A stretch of 64,000 bases of DNA from Nymphaea colorata (taxonomy: Eukaryota > Streptophyta > Magnoliopsida > Nymphaeales > Nymphaeaceae), in the NCBI RefSeq assembly GCF_008831285.2, contig NC_045140.1:7686505-7750504 (forward strand). The letters are read 5' to 3'. The first letter of the stretch is position 1; each line of letters opens with the position of its first letter. A model generated the notes under the pieces. It made no database searches. It saw only the letters and a list, made by a program, of their open reading frames with translations, and had not been told where the DNA came from. A program made the position numbers and the translations under genes. Shown here piece after piece: positions 1-11,900 of this stretch.

Positions 1-309
1 CCCAATGTATATTTATGGATACTCTTTTTTCACTTAATTTCAAAATCTAAATATTGTAGTCAATGTAGACAAAAGGCCCTATTCTTACCATAAGAGCTTC
101 CTTAAACCTTTTCCTAATTTTGGCCTCCCATGCACATCACATCAGATTCCAGGTTGATAGCAGTGTGTGGCACCCATCTGTGATGCTCTGAAACTGGAGG
201 AAATCATCAGCCCTAAGTATCAAAATTAGTGGATCCTCCCTCTGAACTTGGGAAAGTCAAGCTTAATCATTTGATCTGGCCTATTTCTCTCATGCACTTG
301 ATCACCTGG

Positions 310-560
310 CACTCCTTGTTCACGACCTCAGATGAAGCCCTCATAGTCATGTTGTAGTTGAACACATGATTGCCACTCGTTGTTGATGCCCCCACCCAAA
401 TTTTTGTTGAAGCCCTCCTATGACCTCACCCCTTCATGTGTCGACAATCTCTGAGCTAATCAGTTAAGGTGATAGGTGATTGCCACTTGCCATTGATGCC
501 CCCTCCATTTTTTTGGAACCCCATGACCTTATCTCCTCAATCCGTTAATCACTGCGCCAA
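310..560. repeat. Imperfect direct repeat in VPS3 3' intron
   Basis: The phrases GAAGCCCTC and GATTGCCACT(C/T)G recur (334/410 and 368/478) with flanking similarity, which suggests a diverged tandem duplication. Elsewhere 1-1361 has no coding sequence that I can support. The purine-rich stretch at 800-860 may belong to an LTR fragment, but no boundary is visible. Confidence 0.4.
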
Positions 561-1361
561 TTTGTTGAAATTTGCTGCATTTTAGGATAGCTTGCAAGGT
601 TTGCTTCAATATTTTGAATTTCTGGTGAACCTCTGGCCTATCTCTGTTTGAGAATCTGCAATCAGTTTTCCATTCACCTCCTAGCTCCCTCTGCCTACTT
701 GTGATGGGCTTCCAAGCTGGAGAGAATCTCCCTAGCAATGACAATCCCCAAACAGGAACTTGGGTCAGCTATTGATAGCCAAACTAGGCTTTCAGCCAGC
801 CAATTGTTGAGAAGGAAGAATTAAACAGGAAGAAATGAAAGGAAGAAAAAAGAGTGGAAAATCTTCACATCAAATACATGCCCCAATAACAGTCAGGTTC
901 GGCTTTATAAAGCTCTTGAACATGGTAACTGGATTCTAGCAGTCAACTTGATCTAACCCAAGGCTATGTGAAGGGTACTTACAAGACCACCCGCATGTAT
1001 AGTTCACAAAATTTTCCCCCATTATTTAGCTCCAGTTAAGCCCCAATTATTGTGACATTTCTATCACTTTGGCATGACTAGCCTGCAGAGGACACGCACA
1101 CACCCAAGCACATCTATCAATTCTTGAGCTAGAGATAGTCAAGGAATACAGATCCCATAGCCACATGATATAGAAAGGCACTTGAATGGAACAAGCTATG
1201 CAGGAAACTCAATCTAAATGTCAAAGCAAAAAAGACCATTTGAACATCAACCAAGCAATCATTAAAATCAAGAGCACACTGTATATTTCTTTACATGTTT
1301 AAATTCTGAAAGCCTGGAACCAGCACAAGAAAGAAAGGGAACTTTGCAGTTTGACACATAC

Positions 1362-1410
1362 CTTTGCATAACCTCCACTTTTTTTGAACTTATAGTTGCA
1401 AGTACTTCTT
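1362..1410 (-). CDS. VPS3: VPS3 exon 7 (last exon visible)
   Basis: This is a 49-bp micro-exon encoding EEVLATISSKKVEVMQR and ending at a GTATGT donor. Its phase matches exon 6. Family members continue with a YLQWLIE-like segment. I do not find that segment between 1 and 1361, so the following intron leaves the window. Confidence 0.78.
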
Positions 1411-4400
1411 CTTCAAAGAGGAAGAAATGAAAAACATTATAAGGAAAATGAATGAATCAGATAGACCATATTAGTGTATCTTTCAAGATTAAGCAATATG
1501 ATTATTAACAACAAGAAGAAATTAGATATAAAGCATCACATAATCCATACGTGATCATACAGAGATTGTATGATCAAACATGAAAAAGTAATGAAAAACA
1601 CAACAAAAATGAAATTAGATATAAAGCATCACATAGTCAAAATGCAACCAAAAAGAATTTTATGATCAAACATGCAACAGTAATTGCAAACTACCCTGCA
1701 TAATTTTATGATCAAACATGCAGTAATAATGGCAAACTATACCAGTAATTAACAACAAAAACGAAATTAGCCATAAAGCATCACATAGTCAACCTGCAGA
1801 TAAATATGAAGGGTATGGTTGTGGACAACCTGGAAGCATAGATGTGCTTCTGCAGATAAAGATGAAGAGTATGGTTGTGGACAACCTGGAAGCATAGATG
1901 TGCTTTGGCACATCAGTTGCCAGAAATTGCATTATATAGAGAATTGCAAAAGTGTGAGATGAGAAGAGAGAAACCCATGCCCATGTGAGTTCAACATACC
2001 TAATTACATGAAACAACTAAAAGCCTCAAAGCTGAAGAAGGTCAATACATTGATACCTAAGAGGCTGTTTGGTAGTTAGAACACTGTTCCACACCTATGC
2101 AAGGCACACCAAACACAGGACAAAAGAACAAGGAACAAAACGTGCCCATGTTATCAAAGAACACAAAATCTCATTCTTGTAAGAATCCACTATTAGAACA
2201 TTCATTGACAACAAACTATAGGTATTTGAGGATCAAATCAACGGCTCAAAACTATCTACAATTTTTAAGTTCTAATAAATCACATTTTTGTCATGAAGAC
2301 ATTACCCAAGAACTAATTCTAACAAAAAAGCCATGGCATATATGTCTATCGGGTTTGCGTAGTTGACATGCTGACATGTTCTTTAAGATAAGAAATCACA
2401 ATTATCCAAACCATGTGGACAATAGGACGAACCAACATCTGTATCAACCTATCCATCGATATGTGTGTGTGTGTGTGTTGATGACACTATACAAGCCAAG
2501 GAGCCCTATTTTTGGGCTCAAATCATGTGGCCATGAGAGAAACATCCATCTTGACTTCAAAAACAAAATAATGGGAATCTAGGTCAAGGCTGAATCACAA
2601 CTTTGGTCTTATATCTCTTGAGGTCCTACACTGCAAAGTCTTTGCAATTAATGATGAATGGAAATTACCTGGAGGAAGCTGTTCTGCCCTTTTCTCAGAT
2701 GTTAATACACTAACAGCAAGCTCCTCATCCACTTCAATGATCTAGTATAGAGAAGAAACTGATGAGCCAGAAATCAGATAGCCACCGGCCCACCAATTCA
2801 GTACAAAGAGTTCATTTTAGCTAAACCAACAAAGGAAACTGCTACCCACCCATTCTAGATGTTTCAGAACAATACTTTTATCAGAAGATTCCTCAAGAAT
2901 ATGTGAAGCCTGTGTTGCAGCATCCTTTTGAGTAGAGTTTGCAGAAGGGTATTGTACATCCCATCGCAGCAATGCATCCTTCCGTGAACCATTTGGAAGA
3001 TTCAACGCCAGAGCTCGCCACACGTCAAGGGATTTTGTGTACATCCCCTTACTCGCATACAGAAAAGCAAGCGTTCTTAGATGCCCAGAGTCTTGTAAGA
3101 GACTTTCCAACTCCTCCTGCACCGTGGATGCAAGTTGCAGGGTCATCCTTCAAGCAGCCTCTGACAATGATGATTCTGCTTTGCAATATACAGGAACACA
3201 AAGATTCCTGAGCCTACCAACATACACACATAGTGCATAGTCTTGAGGCCTATAATCACTGACTTCGACAGAAGATAATCATGAACAAATAGAGTTATAG
3301 GCATCAAGACAGTATCTGCAAGTAGAGCGATAAATACCAATGGTCATACTTACAACAGCACAATTATTTGGGGAAGACGCCAGTTTCTCCATATCCTCAG
3401 TAAGATCAAGGGCTCTAAAGAGGTACAATAGAAGGGTGTCGATGCCCTCCTTCACAGGAGGCATTAAATCCTTATCCCTTGACACCTTTAAGTACCTGAA
3501 GCCAACTAACAAAACAATGTCTCGGATACCATTGATGGTAACAAACAAAAAATTACACATATAGAAGTAAGCCCCCAGAGTGAAATGACTCAAATCCTTC
3601 AGAGGGAAAAAACTTTTGTGCTAAGAGGAATATAATCAACAACCTTATGATGTTAAGGATGGCCGATTCCAAGAGTTCAGCTCTGCTCGGTGGATTTGAC
3701 AAAAAGCCCTCATCAGCACCAGTATCTACACCTGCTTTTCTTAAGAAAATTCCTCTATGAATAGCCATCAAGCCATTGTCGACAACATCTTCAAGTGGTA
3801 TAGGAGGAGGATGCAAACCCCAGTAGCGATTTCTAGGTACCTTTATCATGCAAAAAAATCATCAATACATTCCAGTAAGCACAACGCATACAAACATGTT
3901 AAGTACTGATGGGAAAAAGCTAAATAAGAGCCATTATGAACATTAAAAGGTTGATGAAATTTACCCTAGTGCACAATGCTGATCATGGCATCCTGCTCCA
4001 AGATGAAAAGAATGAAAACTAAAACGTAGTGCAGTAGAAAGTCCTTTGCCATTTTAACCGTTCCTCAATCAAATAGGTGACATCAAATGATATTATTTCA
4101 AGTCCGAGGACCTAAGTCACACGGACGCTTCATTTTTGTTAGCGCACCCACGTTGACGCCACGTGGAAGGTGCGACCCAGATTTGCACCCGTACGCAGTC
4201 AAAGAGAGTCAGCCGCACTCGACCATTTTCATGATATTTGGATGTGCACCCGACTCGCATTTGATGCAAGCCAGGTGCGGTCAAACCGCATCATGGAGCG
4301 GTAAAACTGACATCCTTAATCCCCATAATCTTTAAGATGAGAGAAACTGCTCAGGTGTTCTTAATTTCTCCCCAATCAGATGAGGGCTTTGTTCATACCT

Positions 4401-5840
4401 GTCCGCAAGTACACCATGGGCTTCGCTTTGCTAATAATTTTGATCATTTTGATCAGACGCAGGTGTGATTTCGTTTTCACTGCAGCCTACACCAAGTTTT
4501 ACTGTTTACGGTTTTACTTGTTTGGTTAGCATGTTCTTTTTACATGTTTAGCATGTTTAATATTAGGATGATAATGTATTATCTTTCTTCACTCTTGTGG
4601 CAATATGAGAGATTTTATGATTTTTAATCATGTCTTTTTGTTTGGTTTTACTTTCTTCATAATAGTTTATATGAAACTTAGATTCAACACGATTATTTTG
4701 TCACAGAAAACACATTTTATTCGGAAAAAACACATATAAAACATGGAAAACAAGTCAGCCGTATGAAACGTGGGGTATAATACGGGTATAATACACGTAT
4801 AGTATGGGTATTATACGGGATACGGGTATAATACACGTATAATATGGCATTATTTTTGTTTTCCCCTTTTTTCGTATTTTTTTATTAATGTTTATTTTTT
4901 ATAATTTTCATGATTTATTAAATGTTTTAAACTTTTTAAAAATTCACCGAGATTTTCCCGAGATATACAACTTTGTCGTGTTATACCCGAGAAATTCCTT
5001 GTTGTATAATACCCGTACACGCAATGTTATAAAAGGCATAGCGTATCGCGTATCGATCAGGCCGACCTATACGCCGTATTGTAAGTTGTAACGTATAGCA
5101 AACGTAGCGTAGCGTATCATAAAATTAATTTTTTAATTAAAAAAATATTAAAAATAAAAAAAAAATAAAAATCAGAAAAAATAAACAAAAAAAATCAGAA
5201 ATCAAGAAAAATGTTTTCAAATATCAAAAAGATCATCATACATAAGGAACATTCATGTGTATCGACAACAAATTCAAAAATAAGAAATTAGAGATTCAAA
5301 ATAACATAATAAGCATCCATCACAATTTTAAACTTGAAAATTTTATAGAATCTTAGGACTTAGAGTCTTAGGACTTGGAGTCTTAGGACTTAGATTACAT
5401 CACAATTTCATAAGTTCAAAACATATAGTTATCATCTTTCATGATTCAACGATAATATCTCCCCAAATCGATGAATCCTCGGTTATTTTTTATGAAAATG
5501 GGCAAAATCTCTCCCTCCCACGCCCCTTGGAGTCTTTAAATACAAGAAGAAAGAGAGGGAGGAGTGTTTAAACTTTAAAAATTAAAGAATTTTGTGTTTT
5601 TTCCTGTATCATACAATACAAGGGTGTATCACCCGTATCGTACGATATGGGCGATACGCTTACGATACACGAGTGTATCGTGTATCGTATAGGTTTTTTA
5701 GACCTATACGATACGTATTGTGCGTATCGTACGATACAGATAACATTGCGTACACGTTTTTTGTGACAATAACATATATATATATATATATACGAATAAC
5801 ATTCTGTACATGTCATTGCGTACACGTTTTTTGTGACAAT

Positions 5841-5915
<75 letters not shown>

Positions 5916-8900
5916 AATCAATTAATAATAATAATAATAAATACCGTCGCTGCACCTAAATTTTTTGACATTTGCAGCTCCGGCACCCGCACCCCGCACC
6001 TATGTGACATAGTCAAGGAGCCAGGAGAAGCCTTTGGTAAGATGATTAAGGATAAGAGTCAAATAATAAAAGAAACTACAATACTGCTATACACTTAAAA
6101 CCAAGAACAAATTAACAAAATTAGAACATAGTGACCATTATAAATAACAAAAAGTAATGTCACAACTGTCTCTTCCGTTAAAACCTGCTTGTATCTTCAT
6201 TTTCAATGTCCCATGCCCCATAAAGTTATGGGTGGGCAACAAGCAAGCCAATCTGCTCTTTAATGTATCATGCCTTCCTTTGACAAACGTTGTAAATATG
6301 TCAGCATTTGATGCTTTAACACCATATATGCCACCATGATCTCACCAAACTTCGCCGGATGATACCATTTTGAAAATGTTTGCTTCTACATGCAACACTT
6401 TTATTGTGCATTGCCTTCACATATAGAGGCATTATCTACTAAGAGTTAGTTTGTTGTGAAGACGAACAATGTAGCCACAAGCGATTTTCAAACCCAAAAC
6501 AAGTTGTCCCCAAAGCAGCCCCATTGGCAAGAATTCTTGGCAAAGTTTAACTTTACTCGAACACAATGTGAAAAAAACCAACGTAGTTGCTAATGCACTA
6601 AGTTGAAAGGCAAAACTTGCAGCAACTCGAATGGAGACCTCTGAAGTACAATTGGAGGGTGCTCTCCTCGAGCACATTCGTAAAGAGATGCGGCAAGATT
6701 TCAACAACACAACACTTGATGGCCTTGGCCGAAGTAAGGAAGACTCGAAGGTTATAGCTACAGGATGAACTTCCCCTCACTAAACGCAAAACGTGTGTTC
6801 ATGCCGAGTGGGACAACCTTTGCCATGAGCTCTTAAAGAAGTGTCATGACACATTGTGAGCTGGCCACCCTAATCAAGGGCCAACCCTAGCACTCCTCGA
6901 ACGCAGCTATTATTGGCTCATTTGAGAGATAATGTCAAAGCCTATGTGAAGACATGTCTTATCTACCAACAAGATAAGGAGACAAACCAGAAGATTGTCG
7001 GCCTCTTAGAACCTCTTTCTGTTCCAGGACGCCCACGAGAAAGCCTCTCCATGGACTTTATTGTAAGTCTCGAGAGAGTAGACAACTTCAGCTCTATCTT
7101 TGTGGTTGTGGATAGGTTATTGAAGTATGTATCTTCATCCCAAACCTCAACGGACTGCCCCATGGAAAAGACAATGAAATTCTTCGAACATCAAAGTACT
7201 GAAGCGTGCCAAAGAGTATTGTGAGTGACTACCATGCTTGCTTCAAAGGTAAGTTTTGGTGTGCAGTATTTCGATTGCTAAGCTCAGACTTGTTGCTCTC
7301 CATGAGCTTCCGACCCACAAATAAATAGTCAGATGGAACGTCTCAATGCCTTGTACGTCTCAATGCCTTGTTGGAGCAATACTTGCAGCACTTCATTAGT
7401 ACAAACAAGAAAAAATGGGTAAAACTAATCTAGCTCTGCCACAACTTGCAGAAAAGCGAGTCTTCTAGGTACAGAGGCAAACAACCGCTAATCTCGCACA
7501 CTTTTACTGCCCAAAGAGTATTGTGAGTGACTATGATGATCGCTTCACATATAAGTTTTGGTGTGAAGTATTTTGATTGCTAGGTTCAGACTTGTTGTTC
7601 TCCATGAGCATCCACCCACAAATAAATGGCCAAGTGGTACGTCTCAATGCATTGTTGGAGCAGCACTTCATCAGCACAAACTAGAAAAAATGGGTAAAAC
7701 TAATCCAGCTCTGCTACAACTAGCAGAAGAGTGAGTCTTTTGGGCACAGTCTGTTTGAGATAGCCAAAGGGCAACAACCGCTAAGGTTGTACACTCTTAC
7801 GGCCCAAGAGAAGGGAAGACCCACCATTGACTACCAGTTTATCAACGACTGGCAAGAGCAGACGGAACTCGCTAAAGCGTTCTTGCATAAGGCCACAAGA
7901 AGATAAAGAAATGGGCTGCCAAAAATCAACAATCTACCGAGTTCAAGGTTGCAGACCAAGTCATCGTGAAGTTGCAACTTGACTGCACAGGCATGTTTCA
8001 TGGGCGACAGCGTGCCTTGATCCAGAAATATGAAGGGTCACTAATTGTAACCAAAAGGATCGGGATGTTGGTGTACAAGCTAAATCTGCTGCCATATTTC
8101 AAGGTGCATCGACATTTTACATATGCAACTTGAAGCCTTTTTATGTCGATTATGAAGATCCAGAGAAGAGCAGGCCGCAACAAAAGCCGACCATGCAAAA
8201 AGCACCCTCAAGAAAGCACGTCACGAGATCAACTATCTCAGTGAGTCAAAGACGTATTTTATCAAATGGGCAAACAAGAAGCAACCTATGTCACATAGGT
8301 ACAGGTTTGGGTGCTGATACGGGTACCAGTGTGGGTACGAACCATTTTCAAAAAACTTGGATGCAGGAGTATGACCGTGTATATATATATAAGCAAAATT
8401 ACTTAGAAAATATATATATCAACAAAACAAATAAATAACAAAGAAAATATATATCAACGAATCTTGCAGCAATGTGTTTAAGAAACCTATGAAAAACTTT
8501 AAACATACGGACAACCGAGCAGTCCCCTAGACAATCAAATATGAACATCAGTCAAATTTTCACATCCAAAACACAGCTCAACATTGTGGAACTAGAATCT
8601 AAGAAATGCTGAACTGGAATGGCTCAGTAACAAAAAATGCAAGATTTAGGCACCAAATACAGAAAATATTTGAACGACTCAACATTGTGGAGCATGGTTG
8701 CATATAAATGTAAAAGAAAAAGGGCTGACAATATGATTTTTGAAGAAGAAAAAGAAGATTAAAAATGACAAACCAGTAAAAGAAGAACAAAAATACTACT
8801 AAGAACAACAATAAAAAGAAAAAATAGTTCATGCAGAAAGGTCGCTGGCTATGTCACATGGGTGCGTGTGTTGGTCCGGTGTGGGATGCCGCAAGTTCCA

Positions 8901-8928
8901 AAAAAAATTGGGTGTCGGTGCGGCGAGA

Positions 8929-8981
<53 letters not shown>

Positions 8982-11900
8982 ATTTGTTATATAACTAATT
9001 TTATTTGTCTATATTTTTTAAACATTTTTTTATCAAGTTTACCTTAATCTTATACAAAATTCAAAGTTTTATTAAATAAAATAAAGGGGGGAGAGAGAAG
9101 AGGGTAAAAACCAGGAAATATAGGAGAAGGAAGAAAAAAAAAGAGAAAGAAGAACGGGTGCGGTCATTAGCACCCGACTCGGTCAAACCGAATCGGATGC
9201 CACCAGGGGCGGAGGAAGGGGGGGGGGGGCGCCCGGGCCATGGCCCGGGTGAGCCTAGGAATTTTTTTTTTTACATTGAAAAAATCAAATTTTTTTAGTT
9301 TGACCCGACCGATCGCTCCTCGTCACTCCTCTTGGCCCGACCCTGGCCCAGCCCGCAAATCGTCTTGGCCCGACCCTAGAAAAAATCTTGGCTCCGCCCC
9401 TGGATGCCACCATAATTGGCACACACACCCGTGTGACTTAGGTCGCCGGAAGTTGCTGGACGTCGACGAAAGAAATATCGCCCAAATCAGCCAAAGTTGG
9501 CCCAAATCATTTCCGCCAGAGGTCCCTGGAGGTCGCCGAAGGTCCCTGGAGGTTGCCGGAGGTCACTGGAGTTATTGCTCAGCATACAACAGTGGAGGAA
9601 AGCAAAACAGAGCCCACAATTCTATCGAGGCTCTGTGTTTTTGAAAGGAAATATGAAAACAAAAAACAAAAAACCCAAGGTTTTGAATGAAAATGGACTC
9701 GGTCAACATTGACCAAGTTCGTTTTTGGACGGATATGAACCCGAGTATGTTAACCGTACTCGGTACGTGTTGACCCGTACCTGGGCCGTGTCCGAGGGCA
9801 TACTCGTAGCCGTGTCGCACCTGACTGGTACTGGTACTCCACAAAAAATAACATACCCATGTTACATAGAGAGCAGCCAACGTGAGAGTATGCATTCAAG
9901 ATGAACTATGAAGCAACGATATCAAGAAAAAGTCATGGCCTATTGTAAAGCAGCTAGTGTCAAGAACGGAACATGATTTGAAAGGGGGATTTTGTTCCCC
10001 TGTGTTTGTGTTTGTACAATTTTTCTTTTGTTTATAGTGTCCATTTGTGTATGCATGTTCACTTGTAAAGGAGTACCCTTCCATCGGGCCAAGTGTCATG
10101 TTTGGGATTCCTTACTTTGGGTGTTCGGCATGAGGATCCTTGTATGAACCTTCGAGCACCCTAATAAGTACACTCGACTTAATCTCTTTGCTTCCCATTT
10201 CTTGTGATGTATTGTCTTTCAAAGTGAACGAAACAACTCATTGCAAGTGCTTTCTCTTCTGATGTACTTAGCTTTCTTTACGCAAACTTTGTTTTCAAGT
10301 TACCTGCACACTCGCTCACTCCCTTAGGCTTGCAATGGATTGAAAGGCCGTCATGCCACACAGACCAAGGAACAATCTTCTAGTCACGGAACCAATAGGT
10401 TGTTTTAACTTTTAATATGTCCAACACTCTTAACTTTTGTTGCATAAAATAGAAAACAAGTGAAAACATTTTTCAGCCCCTGAGCATTCAGTAGCATATT
10501 AAGGTAGGAAATATAGCAACAGGTCGGGCTAGGATGGTGGGCCCAGTTGGCAGATTGTTAGGCCCATTGACCAGCCCACTAATAATTAGGCTAGGCATTG
10601 ATTGTCGGGCCCGTTTCCCAGCTCATTAATAATTGAGTCGGGCAGGGCCTAAGGCTTATCGGTTACTGAACCAAAGGCACTACCTGGTACAAAACCTGAT
10701 ACTTTTTTTTAAACTAAATTCTAATGTTAATAAAGTAGGGGTATTCATGGGTCGAGTTTGGGCCCAAATGGCCAAGTTCGCCTAGAATCAAAATAAGACC
10801 TAGGTCGAACTCAAGTCTAGCTCTAGCCCATTAGCTCAAACCATAGCCACAAATATCATTCTCAAGTTTTTATCGACAAGGTTTTATCAATTTTTTTGGC
10901 AAAGTTTTTTTTTTTTTTTTTGAGAAAAGCTTAGAGTTTTTTTTAAAGAATGAAAAAATCAAAATATTAGGTAAAAATAAAATAAATAAGAAACTAATAA
11001 GAAGGCATGAAAATATTTTATTGAGATGGGCACGGTGCCCAACCTTATGGAAATACACCTCGCCTCCTTGTATATTGTGTTCTTGTCTTCCTTTGCCATG
11101 GGTACCAAAACCTTTCAGTTCTTGTCCATAAGCAATGCTAGTAACCAACACAGGTTGAGAATCCACCTATGTAAGTCTTCAAAAAAATGTCTTCAAGGTC
11201 ATCTCCTAATACATTAATTTAACTTGCAACTCTTCATACATAGGAAGAGTGGGCAAGCATAGTAGAGAAGTGATGACCTGCTGCCACACCATATCATTTG
11301 TCATTAACAATACATCCCACAACCACAAATTGATATGCAATCATGTTCATCTTGTTTAGGTATTCCATGCCTACCATGATATAGGCAGGGAATCCTTTTT
11401 TAGCAGGTGGAGTTTGCTCTTAAGAAACACAATCCTCTCCTATGAAACCACCGAATTGGTCTGACCTAACCTGTCCCAAAGCTATATGATTTGATAGTCA
11501 TCAAATATTGCCACAAGAACCTCATGTGACAGTGCAGGGCAATGGAAGTAACTACATATTGGTCTTTCATCTCCTAGTAGATGTAGTTAAAATTTTCAGA
11601 TATAATTTCAAAGTCACCCTTTTGTCATTCTTCTCCTCACGTGCAACAATTTATTGTGAAACTAGAGCTCTCGTCTAGGCAACCCAAAAGCCTCTTAACT
11701 CCTATTGAAAAGAATAATTTATTGATGTATTTAATTGCCCGAAGAGAAGTTGATTGAAAATTTGGAGATAAGAAAAGAAGTCCATTTGATTCCAAATCAC
11801 AAAGGAAATTAGAAAATAAGAAAAGGAAAAATGAGAATGGTAGCAAAAGATGAATGTGAAGGATGATACAAGGGGATAGGAATTTAGCAGGGACAAAAAA

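Larger units (their letters stand above)
8849..9441. mobile_element. Inner TIR element of the same family
   Basis: The left end CTATGTCACATGGGTGCGTG and the right end (reverse complement CTAAGTCACACGGGTGTGTG) are inverted repeats. The flanks are GTCGCTGG (8841-8848) and GTCGCCGG (9442-9449), an 8-bp duplication with one mismatch. It lies inside the 8286-9869 element, carries a (TA)n tract, and is itself interrupted by the 9204 hAT MITE. It is non-coding. Confidence 0.62.
8286..9869. mobile_element. Outer TIR element inserted in chromovirus chromodomain
   Basis: The left end CTATGTCACATAGGTAC and the right end (reverse complement CTATGTAACATGGGTAT) form inverted termini followed by GTAC-rich sub-terminal sequence. 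The chromodomain coding sequence stops at the left end and similar tail coding resumes to the right. The flanks AGAAGCAAC and AGAGCAGCC look like a decayed 8-9 bp target duplication. No transposase is seen; superfamily uncertain (Mutator-like or hAT-like by target length). Confidence 0.55.
6450..10435 (+). mobile_element. Degenerate Ty3/gypsy chromovirus remnant, split by nested insertions
   Basis: The order of fragments on the plus strand is: RNase H end (WQEFLAKFNFTRTQ, then frameshift, then NVVANALS) near 6520-6600; integrase zinc-binding end and core 6910-7810; C-terminal integrase region (ADQVIVKLQLDC, RKYEG-like, VYKLNLLP) 7940-8130; a chromodomain start (SKTYFIKWANKKQP) near 8240-8285. 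The chromodomain tail resumes after 9870. Many stops and frameshifts show that it is dead. A sequence starting TGTGTTTGTG near 9998 and running to about 10435 may be the 3' LTR. It sits within VPS3 intron 2, opposite in sense to the gene. The 5' half (gag, protease, RT) is absent. Confidence 0.75.

Noticed and set aside
3117-3146. ATG at 3146 as the start of a separate small gene
   Set aside because: The stretch is the intron end; GTGCAG at 3117-3122 is the acceptor that keeps phase with the previous exon.
5568-6098. Long open frames on both strands through the (TA)n tract
   Set aside because: They translate to YIYIYI runs plus hAT sub-terminal repeats; simple-repeat artefacts without homology.
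8862-9047. Open frame with YIYI core
   Set aside because: It spans a microsatellite inside a non-coding TIR element.
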